The notes: a model not told the origin generated them from the letters alone. Positions 22,157-33,520 are shown, counted from the first letter of the stretch. The stretch is DNA of 64,000 nucleotides from Ianthella basta (GCA_964019415.1 OZ025887.1:2907306-2971305); one strand, 5' to 3'. A program made the numbers and translations.

Positions 22157-23248
22157 TCTATATATATAAAGAGAAGTGCAAAGTGGTTGTCCACAAAGTT
22201 CTTCCGCGAGCAGCCACCAATTGAGACCAAACTTTCCCAGATTATGGACGCCACTCCCGGTCTCGATCTAAAGGGGGCGACTTGCGCGAAGGAGCTCCTA
22301 CCGATGAGTGTGCAGCGAAAACCCTCAAATTTACCATCTGCCATCTTGAATCTAAGAAGAAAATTTACGGTTTTCCAGGCACGCTCTTATGCTGCCAATA
22401 CAAAAGAAGAGCCCCGACCGTTATTCTCGAACTTCTCCCGCGAACGTCGACGAAACACGCCCCAAACATTCCCATCTGTCATACGCTGTACCCCATCTCA
22501 ATATGAAGTGGTAGACGTGCTGAAATAAGCTGCTGCCAAGGAGCGTGCGGCGAAAACCCAGGATGAACCAACCGTTGGCCATCTTGGATCTTGGAAGAAA
22601 GTATGCCATATCCTAGGCGTTCGCGTTGTTTTGCCATGTTGATCAGCAAAGCCCAAGGCCAAAGTGTAGAAGTCGCTGGGCTATACCTTGATCCACCCTG
22701 CTTTGCTCATGGTCAATTCTACGTGGGTTGCTCCAGAGTTGGCTGTCCTAACAATCTTTTTATTTATGCACCTGGTGGTGAGACCAGGAATGCTGTTTAT
22801 AGAGAAGTACTATTGCTGTAAACATCAGCATGTAGCTACACGGTAACATCTATTGATGTCTTTGTATACAGAGCTTTCCTTTGTGCATATAATTATAGCA
22901 TTCCTTTGTATATTATATAGCTTTCTATTGCAATTGCAGATAGTCTGCGTATATACACACAGGAGCCATCAGCTTCTTACAACTATCCGTTGTTTGTCTA
23001 CGATGATCTTCCATGTAAATTGCATGCACACATGGTATATAGGTCAGTCACACTGACATCACCAGGCCAGCCTGGACTATCCTTTGCCAAAGGATAGTCC
23101 AGGCTGGCCTGGCTGGCTGGCTGCACTGGCTGCATGACCAGCCAGTGCATTACTAGCTGGGGCCTGAGTAGCAATGGCATGTCCGACCAGCTGGCATACA
23201 CCGAGCATGTGGAGAGACCTGCCCGAAGGGCGGGGGTCTGTCCGCTAG
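22157..23248 (+). mobile_element. Helitron B (internally deleted)
   Basis: It starts TCTATATATATAAAGAGAAG directly after the CTAG of Helitron A. It ends with the hairpin GCCCGAAGGGC, then GGGGGTCTGTCCG and CTAG at 23245-23248. Length is 1092 bp. It keeps the last part of the Rep-helicase gene (22609-22821), so it derives from an autonomous element by internal deletion. A near-palindrome at about 23060-23115 (GGCCAGCCTGGACTATCC..) lies between the gene end and the terminus. Confidence 0.82.
22609..22821 (+). pseudogene. Helitron Pif1-type helicase, C-terminal fragment
   Basis: The last ~64 codons read FAMLISKAQGQSVEVAGLYL, then PPCFAHGQFYVGCSRVG, and end REVLLL with TAA at 22819-22821. These are helicase motifs V (SKAQGQS) and VI (YVGCSRV) of the Pif1-like helicase fused to the HUH Rep nuclease in Helitrons. 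The Rep domain, Walker A and Walker B are absent. The upstream 20 codons are probably not helicase. Confidence 0.85.
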
Positions 23249-24137
23249 TCTATCTAATTGGGGCGAGCCTGAGCGAGCCCCTTTAGTTACGGGTAGTACG
23301 GTGGCTCTGTCTGTGTCGTACGTCCGTTTGGGCCACGGGGGGAAGTTTTAGCGTAATATTTTCATCAGCGGTCTGTATAACACTTTGGCCAGGGGCCTGC
23401 AACGCTCAGTAGGTGTACCTGTATACACCATTTAGTCCGAATTCCAATGCCATTTATACCAGCAATTTTGTATCTCAGAAGCATTGTGGTCGCACTATCA
23501 TGCACATCATTATACCTGCACTGGGGTGCTCACACAATGGATAGAGACAATACAATATGAGTCGATCCACGGTATGCTACAGCTATGGATCGCACCACGG
23601 GCAATTCTATGAACCGTAGACTGTCAATACATCTAAAGAAGCCTATCCATGGCCTTTAATTGTTCTTTGCCACTGCCGTTTGGCTAGTTTCACTGAAGCG
23701 CCCTAATACATTAAGATAGGGACGCCATTTTGAACCGGGCACATTCCTAAATAGACGTCACGAGCGTGACGTGTGATAAAGCCGAAATTGTCTGTGTGTG
23801 TGTTCGCGATACGCGTTCCTTGCTCCGTTGCCCTCAAACTCGCTGTGGTTGCTGGGGGCATTGGATGTCAGGCTATAGCGGGATTGACGGCGCCCGTCTT
23901 GCGGTTGGCAGAGAGTTATTCGTCCATTTCCGCTTTTTCCTTCGCGTACAACCGCCATAGTCTAATTATCGTTCGCATCGACTTTCGGTTTTCACCGGAC
24001 TTGATTCGCTATCGTCCCACGTTCGAATTTAAACCGATAGTCATTCTTTTTGAGCCGTAGCAGTAACATGGTTGCTGAGGGCATCGGGAGGCAGGCGTCG
24101 GGCGCCGTAGCTTGCCGAAGGCGGGCCACTCTGCTAG
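23249..24137 (+). mobile_element. Helitron C (composite, non-autonomous)
   Basis: It begins TCTATCTAATTGGGGCGAG directly after the CTAG of Helitron B. It ends with the hairpin GCTTGCCGAAGGCGGGC, then CACTCTG and CTAG at 24134-24137. Its last ~365 bp (from about 23772: AAAGCCGAAATTGTCTGTGT) match the reversed Helitron E at 44399-44843, and 23622-23771 is a copy of repeat R1. It may be a Helitron that picked up R1, or two joined fragments. Confidence 0.65.
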
Positions 24138-24328
24138 TCTACATATATATGCAGTGCAAGTTGCAAAATACAAGGGTTTTGAAGCCATAAAATGTAATGT
24201 AATATAATATAATATAATGTTTGGGGACTTTGGGCACCCCGTGGCACAGACCATTGGTAAGATGTCAAACCTAAGGGAGATTTAACGATTTTAAATATGA
24301 CAGAATTTTTAATTAGGCCTTTGTTTAC
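24138..24328. other. Short unassigned spacer
   Basis: A TATAATATAATATAATATAA run at about 24200 and no coding similarity. It lies between the last Helitron end and the first 426-bp direct repeat. Confidence 0.4.
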
Positions 24329-24754
24329 GTGCAAGGTGGTGCCAAATTGCAAATATAAAATGCCATATCCCCATATCATTGCTATAGCCCATTTATACTG
24401 ATAGTGGGTGTTATAATAATTTAAGATGAAAATCCGGCAAATACTCACGAAACTTCGTAGGCAAGTGCAAGTGGTCGATGAGGCTGTGCACTCAGCAGGG
24501 TTTAGTAATTAAAGACTCTGCTGTTCAATTAGAAGGCTGACAATCTGGTGTGACGTCATAGAACGGTGACGTTTTATTGTGACGTCATGCAAGTGTCACA
24601 CCCTAGTCGATCAAAAAGATAGGGTTCGTCTCGCGACGTCATCTTTCGCACCTCAAAGACCCACTTGAAGCGGCTGGCAGGAAGAAAGGGCCATCGCGCA
24701 CGCTTCTCTTGGGCACCCATTGCCAGGAACTGTGTGCAAGCGCCAAGGGTGCCT
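24329..24754 (+). repeat. 426-bp direct repeat, copy 1
   Basis: It runs from GTGCAAGGTGGTGCCAAATTG to GTGCAAGCGCCAAGGGTGCCT. It differs from copy 2 (24869-25294) at about 12 positions, roughly 97% identity, with no indels. It contains several cAMP-response-like palindromes (TGACGTCA at about 24551 and 24582, plus related GTGACG sites). The two copies are separated by 114 bp. Confidence 0.9.
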
Positions 24755-24868
24755 ATTGATAGCTACGTAGTGTTGGTAGAGTTTGACAAGCACAGCTTAA
24801 AAGGTAGTGCATGCATGGCCAAGAATGGGATGCATATTAGTGTATCTGCATGCATGTACCGATCTTAT

Positions 24869-25294
24869 GTGCAAGGTGGCGCCAAATTGCAAATATAAAA
24901 TGCCATAGCCCCATATCATTGCTATAGCCCATTTATACTGATAGTGGGTGTTATAATAATTTAAGATGAAAATCCGGCAAATACTCACGAAACTTCGTAG
25001 GCAAGTGCAAGTGGTCGATGAGGCTGTGCACTCAGCAGGGATTAGTAATTAAAGTCTCTGCTGTTCAATTAGAAGGCTGACAATCTGGTGTGACGTCATG
25101 GAACGGTGACGTTTTATTGTGATGTCACGCAAACGTCACACCCTAGTCGATCAAAAAGATAGGGTTCATCTCGCGACGTCATCTTTCGCACCTCAAAGAC
25201 CCACTTGAAGCGGCTGGCAGGAAGAAAGGGCCGTCGCGCACGCTTCTCTTGGGCACCCATTGCCAGGAACTGTGTGCAAGCGCCAAGGGCGCCT
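24869..25294 (+). repeat. 426-bp direct repeat, copy 2
   Basis: Same boundaries and length as copy 1. Four of the differences cluster at about 25122-25136, where one TGACGTCA has become TGATGTCA. The right boundary abuts the coding part of the Cys-rich RT element (25295-26302), which is cut off exactly here. The arrangement fits a tandem duplication or a solo pair of terminal repeats. No primer-binding site or polypurine tract is visible. Confidence 0.88.
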
Positions 25295-26302
25295 CGGAAT
25301 TTGGGGAATGCTGTACACATGCGGCGCCACCCTGCAGAATCCACACCCAATGGACTGTCTGAGCCATGAACTTGGAGGGCAACAGATATTGTATCAGGTC
25401 ACCTTTGACTGTCTCAAACATTACTGGATGATATTCAGTGGGGCATGCTGATGGTGGCAGGAGAGCACTGGGGTGTGCAAATTGTGCAGGGGGGTGCTTG
25501 TCCTTGAGGATGTAATGGACAGATGTGACTTCAAACTCTTGGTCAAGACTTAGAATGCCAGTCAATGCTTGGTATGACAGCAGGTGAAGAGCTGCATGGA
25601 CTTTGTCCTCGAGCATGAGGTTAGCAAAGTCTTCCTCTCCTCCCAGGTGTGATCTTTTAGGACTGACTGGGCAAGGTGCTGCTGAATGGTTCTGCCCTGT
25701 CTCAGGAGGTCATTGATGTCACCAGAGGACCACTGTTGCAGGCATCTCTCTAAACACTTCACGTGATCTTTGGCTTTGGATTTGATGTCTGGCTTCTGAA
25801 CAAGCGCAGGCATGGTCATGGCAGCCTTCATTGCGATCAGCTCAATTTGCTTGCACTCTGCATAGACCGTGAAAAGGCGGCTTAGTTTCCTGACAAAGTC
25901 TCCACCGGCCTTACCAGATGAGAGTAGAAAGATGTTGCGCTGCCAGTGTACAATCTCAGCGTAGGCATGATCAATGGTCAGGGTTACAGCAAGACAATCA
26001 GAGGCTCCCCACTGGAAAGTCACCCCTGATATGGGTTCAAAGATGGGCAGGTGACTGAAGGCAACGTTAATTGCAAGGGGTGGCAGATTGCAGTCTTGTG
26101 ATCAATTGGGTTCATCTTGCTGTGATACAGATGCATCAGTGTTGTGATCAATGCTTGAGCTACTGTCATTCGTGGGCACTAGAATTTCACATCTCTGTGG
26201 GTTCATTCTCGAGGGTCCACAGTCAGTGCAAGTCCTTCCCACGTTAACACAGGCACACCTAACACAACGACCATTGCTCGTGCATGAGCAGCATGGTGGC
26301 AT
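25295..26302 (-). pseudogene. Cys-rich RT element, 5' part (copy 3)
   Basis: The ATG at 26302 opens MPPCCSCTSNGRCVRCACV followed by GRTCTDCGPSR, a Cys cluster likely to bind zinc. An in-frame TGA near 26102 interrupts it. The frame then reads GVTFQWGASDCLAV and IVHWQRNIFLLSSGKAGGDF, with a basic stretch SKAKDHVKCLERCL and DDLLRQGRTIQQHL-like sequence. A shift near 25620 moves the rest into another frame (KVHAALHLLS, PTEYHPVMFE). SAGWRRMCTAFPKF, just upstream of where RT fingers would begin, ends at 25295. The order matches copy 2 (49170-53995). RT and the 3' part are missing, replaced by the 426-bp repeats. Confidence 0.78.
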
Positions 26303-28918
26303 CTCTCACTCTTAGGTGCCTGGTAGGAGGAAAAACCCCTGAAGCACTACGAGGTTGCTGCAGAGGAATCTCCAGGGATCGCGAGGCTAACAACTGGCCG
26401 CCATTTTTCAATCTCTTCCAGGTTTACATTACCTCTCATATAGTAGCTCAAACTATTGGCAGAGTAAACGCTTGCAGATGTAGGATTGATAGAATTTTGC
26501 GGTTTTCATCTTCTCGGATGCTTGGGTCACCAATACTATAGTACATATACACACTATACTTGTAATATAATATTGTAATACATAGTATAGCAGGTGTGCA
26601 GAAGTAGAACTGTGAAGAGAATCTACTATGTACAGTGTGTAGCAGTAAGCTAGAGCCCAGTAGCGGTAAAAGTAGCGGCATTGTTCGGCTTTCTCAATTC
26701 ACTGTACCATATTGATTCGTTGAAGTTTTTGTGTACCTGTCTGGAGTTCTTTCCCTGTTCCACTCGAGCATCTCGTCACGTACCTACAAATTAGCGAACT
26801 GTCAACTACCGAGTGTCACTAGCCCAATCAAGCACAATTCCATTCCTGTCAGGAAAATTAGGCCACAATGATTAACCGACAAGAAGCACAGATGAAATGG
26901 ACTGGTTTACAGGAAGATAGATCAGCGCTGGTACTAATTATCGTTTAGGCAACGTATGCTTACCTTTTCCTTTAACTGAAAATGACTTCTGCATCAGTAG
27001 CACACTTCATGCCTGCCACCCGCTTCATTTCAGTTTTCACTGCCTTTGCCATGCCAGAAGAAACAACCTTTGCCAACTTGGGCACATCACGCTGCTTTAC
27101 TGTAAAGTAGGAATGAATCGACATTCTTGACGTCTTCACACAGGGGTAACCGAATGCTAAACTGATATGGAATACAGAATGCAACAATAGAACAAGGGGC
27201 ATTGTTTGAGGTTCAACGTCCATTTTTCCAACAGTTCCATAATATTTTCGCCCAAATATTTGTGGATTAAATTAATTGTAGGTGGCTATCTGAACTGCGA
27301 AAACCGTGAAAGTGTGGTCTGCGAATAGTTTGAGCACATATGGCAGTCAGGATCAATATTAATATGGAGTGCACCTACTTCATTATAATATAGGCCAATA
27401 TTAAGGCCAATTAATTGCTACATTGCTTTTAGATTCCTTACTATGTACAAATATGGACTTAAAACTGCCATATACCACCTGTTACTATGGCATCCTCCTA
27501 CAAAACATGAAGTCATACAAATGCCTAACAGTGAAAACGATGCAGGGACACCCCAAAAAGCTATTACTACAGGTAAATATCAAACTAGCTAAATTAAAAC
27601 GTAAGTACACTTATGGACCTTGTAAGTGAATATATTTGCATAATACTTGTAAACACATCTGTTGAACTACTATTGAACCAATGTAACTAACAAGATGATA
27701 TTGAGTTATATGCATGTCATCAGAGTGCATGCACTAGAAATGATAAATTTGCATCACTGCTCCACTCTCTTCCCATGTCATCCACAAGGAATGTGTGCAT
27801 CTGCACCAAATGCTTTCCTGGGATCTCAAACGTCAATAGAACCTGCAACTGGAAATAATCTCCTTGCACTCTCTTCCGCTTTGTAGTTAAATGTGAAAAG
27901 GAACCAGGCTAAATGAATAATGAGAAAGAGTAGCCATTGCAAACATATACGCACATGCAAGCAAGTATATATTTTGAGCTATAGAGTTCAACTCAAAAGG
28001 CTTGCTCCCCTTTGTCACTGCTCTGTAATCAATATCAATTAGCACACAAGTCATGAACACACTCATGCACACACTACATAGACAAATAAACACAATGATA
28101 TGAATACATAACATACATGCTTATGTACAACAGAGCAACACACAAACCTACTGAACATACAGCTTGCACATTTCATGAAGTTACTGCAAACCCATGCACG
28201 TAGTTGTCACACAATAAGTTTTTCAAGATGGTTATGCAGGCAGGTGAGCCAAAACAAGCAAAAGAAAGAGTGCCACAAGGTTTCCAAAAGTTTCTAGGAA
28301 ATTTCTCACTGAAGAGAGTTTCACTGCAACACACCAAGCTTTGAGCAAGAAAGAAACCCAACTACACTGTCAATACATGTGGTATGCCGTACAAAAAGTA
28401 TCCATTATACACCCATTCTACGTCTGTACCCGTACAACCTGTAGCTGTACTGAAATATGCCCATACCCGTAGCCGTGCAATGCCTGTACCACACCTGCAG
28501 TCTTTCTGTACCACACCTGTAGTCGTACCCACAGCTAGTCAAACAGGTGCTGTTCTTGCTGTGTTCTACAGTGTTTGCGTTGTTGTAGTGCATATTTCCA
28601 GTGTCTCAGATGATGGTTTACTCAGATTATGTCAAGCAGAGAATTCCTTTTATTACCGGTCCAAGAAGAACATACTCATAAATTGTTAATTGTTTGGCAG
28701 AAGAGGGACATACAGCCAGCAAAGCCGGTGTCTCAAAGTTCCTTTGCTGCTATCGAGAGACAAGCACTACAGACATGCTCCTGGAACTGGGCAAGTCTTG
28801 AAGTTGACTGACCAAATTTGGGATCTCACTGATGGCCAGATGAGGAAAATGAAGAAACAATGCACGGGGTTGGAGCTACAAAGCTACTGAAGAAGGAAAT
28901 TGAGGAATTTGATGCTTC
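26303..28918. other. Intergenic, no gene recognised
   Basis: Mostly AT-rich sequence. A minus-strand frame at 26972-27223 (83 codons) includes MSIHSYFTVKQRDVPKLAKV; I do not recognise it. A short palindromic patch lies at about 26556-26588, and GTACCACACCTG is repeated at 28488 and 28509. The final bases, 28911-28918 (GATGCTTC), are the target duplication of the next element. Confidence 0.4.
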
Positions 28919-30069
28919 CAGGAGCGCATAATGAGAAAAAAGGGGAAGGGTTAGGAGCAAGAAGCGCCCACACAAATAGTTGCATTTTGGATATTTTCCC
29001 ACGATAGAGACGCTACTATTTTAGAACAACGTGCTTAGGGAATCGTCTCCTGCCATCGAACTCGTCATCTTACTAGTGTAGATGGCCACAGCTTAGCTAT
29101 GTACGAAGCAGCTGGTCGCCAAATGGCCAAACTGAACGAAATCGTCCCCTTGCAGGTGTAAATCCTTGCTGTGGCTACGTAGCTAGCTATCAAGTGTGAA
29201 CCACCCGAGTGAAGAGATGGCAAAGAGAAAGGGGAAAGCTAAACCTGTGAAGATGAAGTTTAACGCTAGGCAACGGAGGCTTATGGTGGAAGATTTGGAG
29301 AAGGCAGATTACCAGGACCTTGTAGACTCCACTATCCAACAGCTGCAATCTGGCGTGCACCTTGAACAATACGAGAGTCGCAGACAGTCTGTTCGTGTCA
29401 TCTGTGATGGGGCAGCTAAGGAGAGTCTAGTGTCATGCATCCTGGAGCTGGTTCTGGCCTTCCTGGACATGTACTGGTCTCACAAAAAAGGGCAAACATT
29501 TCGCCAACATGGAGCAGGAATGGATGAGGCATATCGATGATTACCTGGACAGTGCAAATGCAGAGACTGATGAAGCTCCTTTAACGATCTGGAAAAAACG
29601 AAAGAGGCTATGGGACAAGGTCAATTCAGCAGCAGCAGCGGTTGCCCCCACACTGGACAGGCAAGGACAAAGGATAATTGTGTCCACCCTGTTCTGCATC
29701 GTTTTTGACTTGATGATGGAGACTGCAAAAAAGTACAAACTTCAGCACGCCGATATTGAGGCTGCCAGTACCAGTTTGGCTACAACTGATGACAGGTTTC
29801 AGATGAGAGAAAGTAATGTCAGCCAGTGACCAGCCGCTTTATACGTAACTATGCTGCTGCCATCTACACCAGTAAGATGGTGAGTTCGATGGCAGAAGAC
29901 GATGCCCTTACACTTGCCCTTAGGAACGTCGGTCTAAAAATAGTAACGTCTCTACTGTGGGAAAATATCAAAAATGCAATTATTTGTGTGGGCACTTCCC
30001 GCTCCTACCCCTTCCCCTCTTTTCTCATTATGCTCTCCTACCCCTTCTTTTTTCTCACTATGCACTCCT
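28919..30069 (+). mobile_element. TIR element with 8-bp TSD, hAT-like, carrying a gene
   Basis: Flanks are GATGCTTC at 28911-28918 and 30070-30077. The left end is CAGGAGCGCATAATGAGAAA. The right end is the complement of AGGAGTGCATAGTGAGAAAA, with the last ~35 bp duplicated in tandem (30001-30069). Inverted similarity extends about 100 bp inwards (CCCACACAAATAGTTGCATT and its complement near 29970-29990). An 8-bp duplication and CAGNG-like ends are typical of hAT elements. The gene inside (29217-29829) is not a recognisable hAT transposase. Confidence 0.72.
29217..29829 (+). pseudogene. Unrecognised ORF inside the TIR element, one frame break
   Basis: The ATG at 29217 (context GAGATGG) starts MAKRKGKAKPVKMKFNARQR, a very basic N-terminus. 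It continues through LEKADYQDLVDSTIQQLQSG and a hydrophobic ESLVSCILELVLAFLDMYW. At an A6 run near 29484-29489 the frame must shift by one base to continue as GKHFANMEQEWMRHIDDYLD, IWKKRKRLWDKVNSAAAAV and RIIVSTLFCIVFDLMMETAK, ending TAC-TGA region 29827-29829. The joined product would be about 204 residues, apparently helical. I know no matching family. It could be the element's own accessory protein, a captured host exon or a diverged transposase fragment. A further open frame (29826-29960) may be a continuation. Confidence 0.45.
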
Positions 30070-30077
30070 GATGCTTC

Positions 30078-31099
30078 GACATCATCCATTCTTTGATGGA
30101 GAAATGACTTGGGATGGACAGCAAGGTTTGTCACAAAGCTCTCATGCATGTGGGAAGTGAGCCAAGCACACATAGGAGTACTGAGAAGGACACAGATTTG
30201 CGCGTGGAATTCTTGTGAGCCACACAGCTTTTTGATGCTTGTCTTGCAGAAGATGATGGTACAAAATGCCAGTCATCTTCTTCGATGATCAATACATCTG
30301 GGGACCATACAGTGGGGCAAGACTAATGGCAGATTGACAAACTGAATGCAAGTGGTTCTAAGTAAGTAAGAGACGGAGACCTTTGTCATACTCGTGTGTT
30401 AAGTGCAAGACACCATAAATTCCAAATTGTAGGTACTAGCGATGACAGCGATTAAAGTCGAGTTTGGGGTAATGCAGAGTCAAAGCACTTGGTAGGTTGG
30501 GTTACGAGACTCCGCCCTCCACGATGACGTCATTATTTTGTTTCCATAGTTACCGAATATAATTAAAAATGGCCGATTCGCGGGAGTTTACGGATAGAAG
30601 CATTATGAGAATTTCTGAAGCTACCAAAGGTTCAAAACATCCGTGAGCTGTACTAGCAAGGACAAAAACAATGCGTGCAGACTTATTATTTGGCACTTTT
30701 TTGATTTAAGCCCTTTAAAGGCTAAAGTAGTGGTCAGTGAGAATTCTGGGTGCATTCAGTCTGGGAAAATTTCACGAGCAAGGAAGCAGATTTCTCAATC
30801 ATTTTGTACATACTTCCGAAGAAGGTACAGCTGCCTACAAATGTTATTTGGCACTTTTTCCCTAAAGTGTATGGATGGTCAGGCACAGCACTTTTAATTT
30901 GCTCAATTTTCAAGTGATACATTATTTAGCAATCAAAGAAATGCAGCTGCAGAACAGTGTGAATCGAGCCTACTGCCATGTCAATGCTGAGTCCCGTAGA
31001 CAGCACTTCATTAGCTTCCCGGTGGTAACGCCACAATTCTCTTTTGCTAGCCACACTGTTGTCCAGGGCAACCATTGCCCTTGTGGGTGTGGTGTTGAT
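30078..31099. other. Intergenic, no gene recognised
   Basis: A CRE site TGACGTCA at 30524-30531 is followed by AAAAATGGCC at about 30565, which opens a 25-codon frame (MADSREFTDRSIMRISEATK...). This looks promoter-like but no gene is confirmed. TTATTTGGCACTTTTT occurs twice (about 30685 and 30845). Confidence 0.35.
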
Positions 31100-33520
31100 G
31101 TGCACCTTCATCCACTGTCCTACAGACTGGCAGATCCTGCCTAAGTAAAACATGAACAGGCCTAGGGAGGTCTGGAACAAAGCCTAAGTAACATATAGTA
31201 TGCATGTGAACTCTTGTTAACATTTGAATCTATTATTGGCATCCCCATAAGTGATAATGTTAGCCAACTCCATCCACATTTCTGCATGTACTTAGCAGCA
31301 CCCTTCATGCACATCATTAACAATAGCTAAAGGTAATCCAGAATGTGCAAAGAAGCACCTCACAATATGGGATTGCCGAGGTCTATTGCCAGTCAGTATG
31401 CACCAGTTTGTTGGGATGGTGCAGACTAGCTGCAGACAAGCCGCCAGATCATCCCACCAGGATTACGGAAGACACCCTGTCCTTGTCATGGAGTGGTTCT
31501 TGCCCTCTGGAGCAGTGGGCATGACAATCCTCCCCATCTGCTCCAGCCTCTTTCCTTCAGAGGTCTTGGGACTCTTTGAGTGATATTGGCATACAGGAAC
31601 CTCCTGGAGACGGCTCCAGATGCACCCACACGGGCCCGCCTGCTTGCTGCTTGCGCAAAGAAATCTGGTGCATGGCTGTAGGCCCTCCTTCTATCATCTT
31701 TGGGCCTGTGCATAGACAAGGAGGTGGTCTGGGTGGCCATAGGGGGCCCTCTGTGCAAAGTGGACTCTCCTTGGTGGTCTCTTGGAAGGCAATTTCTCTG
31801 ATCATTGGGTCCCTTAAGCACACACAAGTGGCAGTCTTAGCTGCATGAACCTTGTTAACACTGTGGTTGCTGCTGGGAGGTGTAGACCAATTCTGACTTT
31901 GGGGAGGTACAACTGACTGGTGTCCGTTGATTTAACCAGGGCACTCCACTTCTTAAGATATCTTGTGGTAGATTGGAAATCTTATTTAAACTGGGAGGAC
32001 CTTTAGCCTAAAGGCTATTTCTCAAGTCTCCCAGACACAAAGAGAAAGAAAACAAGGACAAGACAATAAACAATGAATAAGGGAGGTGACAAGCATAGCT
32101 GTTCAGGTAATAGATAATTTAATTGTTAAGGAAGATGAATGACAAACATGGTCAATTGGGAATTGCATGCAGGAGTTCATAAGGTGTAAGATAATAAATG
32201 TTTCCTAGCTGCAGTTGCAAATGTATCTAGGTTCTTGATGTCTCTCAATCTCGGTGGCAGAGCATTCCAGCCCTTTGACGAAAGGCAAATGATTTCTTTC
32301 CGTGGTTCATGCAACTGTGAGGGATAAGAAGTCCTTTGCTTGTGGAGGACCTGGTCTCATGCTGGTGAACCTGGGATGATGGCTTGAAAAGGGCAGAGAG
32401 GTACGGGGGGCTGTGCCCTGAAAAGCAGAGAAAAACCACAGTAACTTCACTGAGTTTTTGCCACGATGCTAATGTGGTGAGGGGCTGAATCGTGGTCTCA
32501 AACCATGTGAGGAGGAATTCAGCAACGGAGAATTTCCATGTTAGCCATGGGCAGATGCAGGCTTTGAACAGTTTTAGTTTCCACTGCCTCGTGACAAGGC
32601 TAGCATCCATCTTCTGCACAAGTCACTCTAGCTTCTCAAGCAAACCTTCTCTAGCTTCATGCTGGCATTGTGGATGGAGATGGATGCTACAAGGAAATGG
32701 AAGGCTGAATCACTGATGTAGGCAATAGTTTCTATTGTAAGAGTGAGCTTTGGCCACATCAGCTTTCATGCCAGACCATGTGAGTCAGTCTTGAATGGTG
32801 GCAAGCAGAGTCTTGCAGGAGGATGGACCATCAGTGATCACAGAGGTGTTGTCTGCATACTGGAGTAGGCTGATTTGGTGAGGGGATGAAGTTAGGCAGT
32901 AACCTAAGTCTGGGTAACATTTGGTGATTGTATTAACTAGGATGACTGGTGGCCAGCATGTAAGATGACCATCTCTGCTTCAGGAAGCAGGTTAACACCT
33001 TGCCTATGTAGGATGTGAGGGCCATGGGGCAAAATTATGATGGTTAGATTGCTCATCTATAGGTTTCTTCTTCCCTAGGAGACAAACACCTACTTTCCAT
33101 GCCTTTCTTTCTGTCTTCAACAATCAGCAGTGATTGAAGATGAAAGACGGATAATTCTTTAGGACAGTATAGGGGATACGACTGCGCAGAAAGCATTCAC
33201 CAATGGTGTACCTGGTTTTACTGAACACTGTCTCAAGCATCTCTCTATCATCAATGAAGCCCCTCCAGTGCCACGTTGCAGTGATTCAGCACGTGACAGA
33301 GGGTCTGCACTTGGCTGTTGGCTTCTTCCCCAGAGGTTCAGGTTGGCATTGCGGGGAGTGTCTATCGCAGTATTCAGGGCAAACTTCATCATGTGGTCTA
33401 GTGAGGTGAGAACAGTCTGGGCCCACAGATCTGAGGCTCTGTTCTAAAACTGTCTCACAGTCTGACCTTGCATTGTGAGTCAGTGCTGAAGATGGGATAA
33501 TGACTTCACCTGTGTCACCT
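31100..33520 (-). pseudogene. LINE RT/C-terminal relic, nested insertion inside
   Basis: Sense runs from 33520 down. The segment near 33330-33390 reads KFALNTAIDT and NANLNLWG. Near 32860 it reads LLQYADNTSVITDGPSSCKT, the RT motif C with YADD changed to YADN. Near 32580 it reads KLKLFKACICPWLTWKFSV and LTWFETTIQPLTT. After the insertion at 31970-32472 it resumes as TRYLKKWSALVKSTDTSQLY with LPAATTVLTRFMQLRLPL. I associate this combination (ICPRLSWDLSV..TRYLKKW-type) with a LINE-like family in marine invertebrates, from memory. Many stops and shifts make it a relic. Its 5' endonuclease region is not visible and the outer boundaries are approximate. Confidence 0.7.
31970..32472 (-). mobile_element. 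5'-truncated LINE tail inserted in the LINE relic
   Basis: The insertion breaks the older frame between LTT and RYLKKW. TGTGGT is repeated at 31964-31969 and 32473-32478, a short target duplication. The sequence includes KGWNALPPRLRDIKNLDTF in one frame, the W-N-x-LP-x-x-R-x-I/K motif at the C-terminus of CR1/Jockey-like LINE ORF2. A 3' untranslated region ending TTTAAATAAGATTTCCAATC follows. Confidence 0.7.

Noticed and set aside
24329..25294. Complete LTR retrotransposon with 426-bp LTRs
   Set aside because: Only 114 bp separate the repeats, with no primer-binding site, polypurine tract or clear TSD.
30643..31180. Open frames on both strands between 30643 and 31180
   Set aside because: Short, overlapping and without motifs; no support for a gene.
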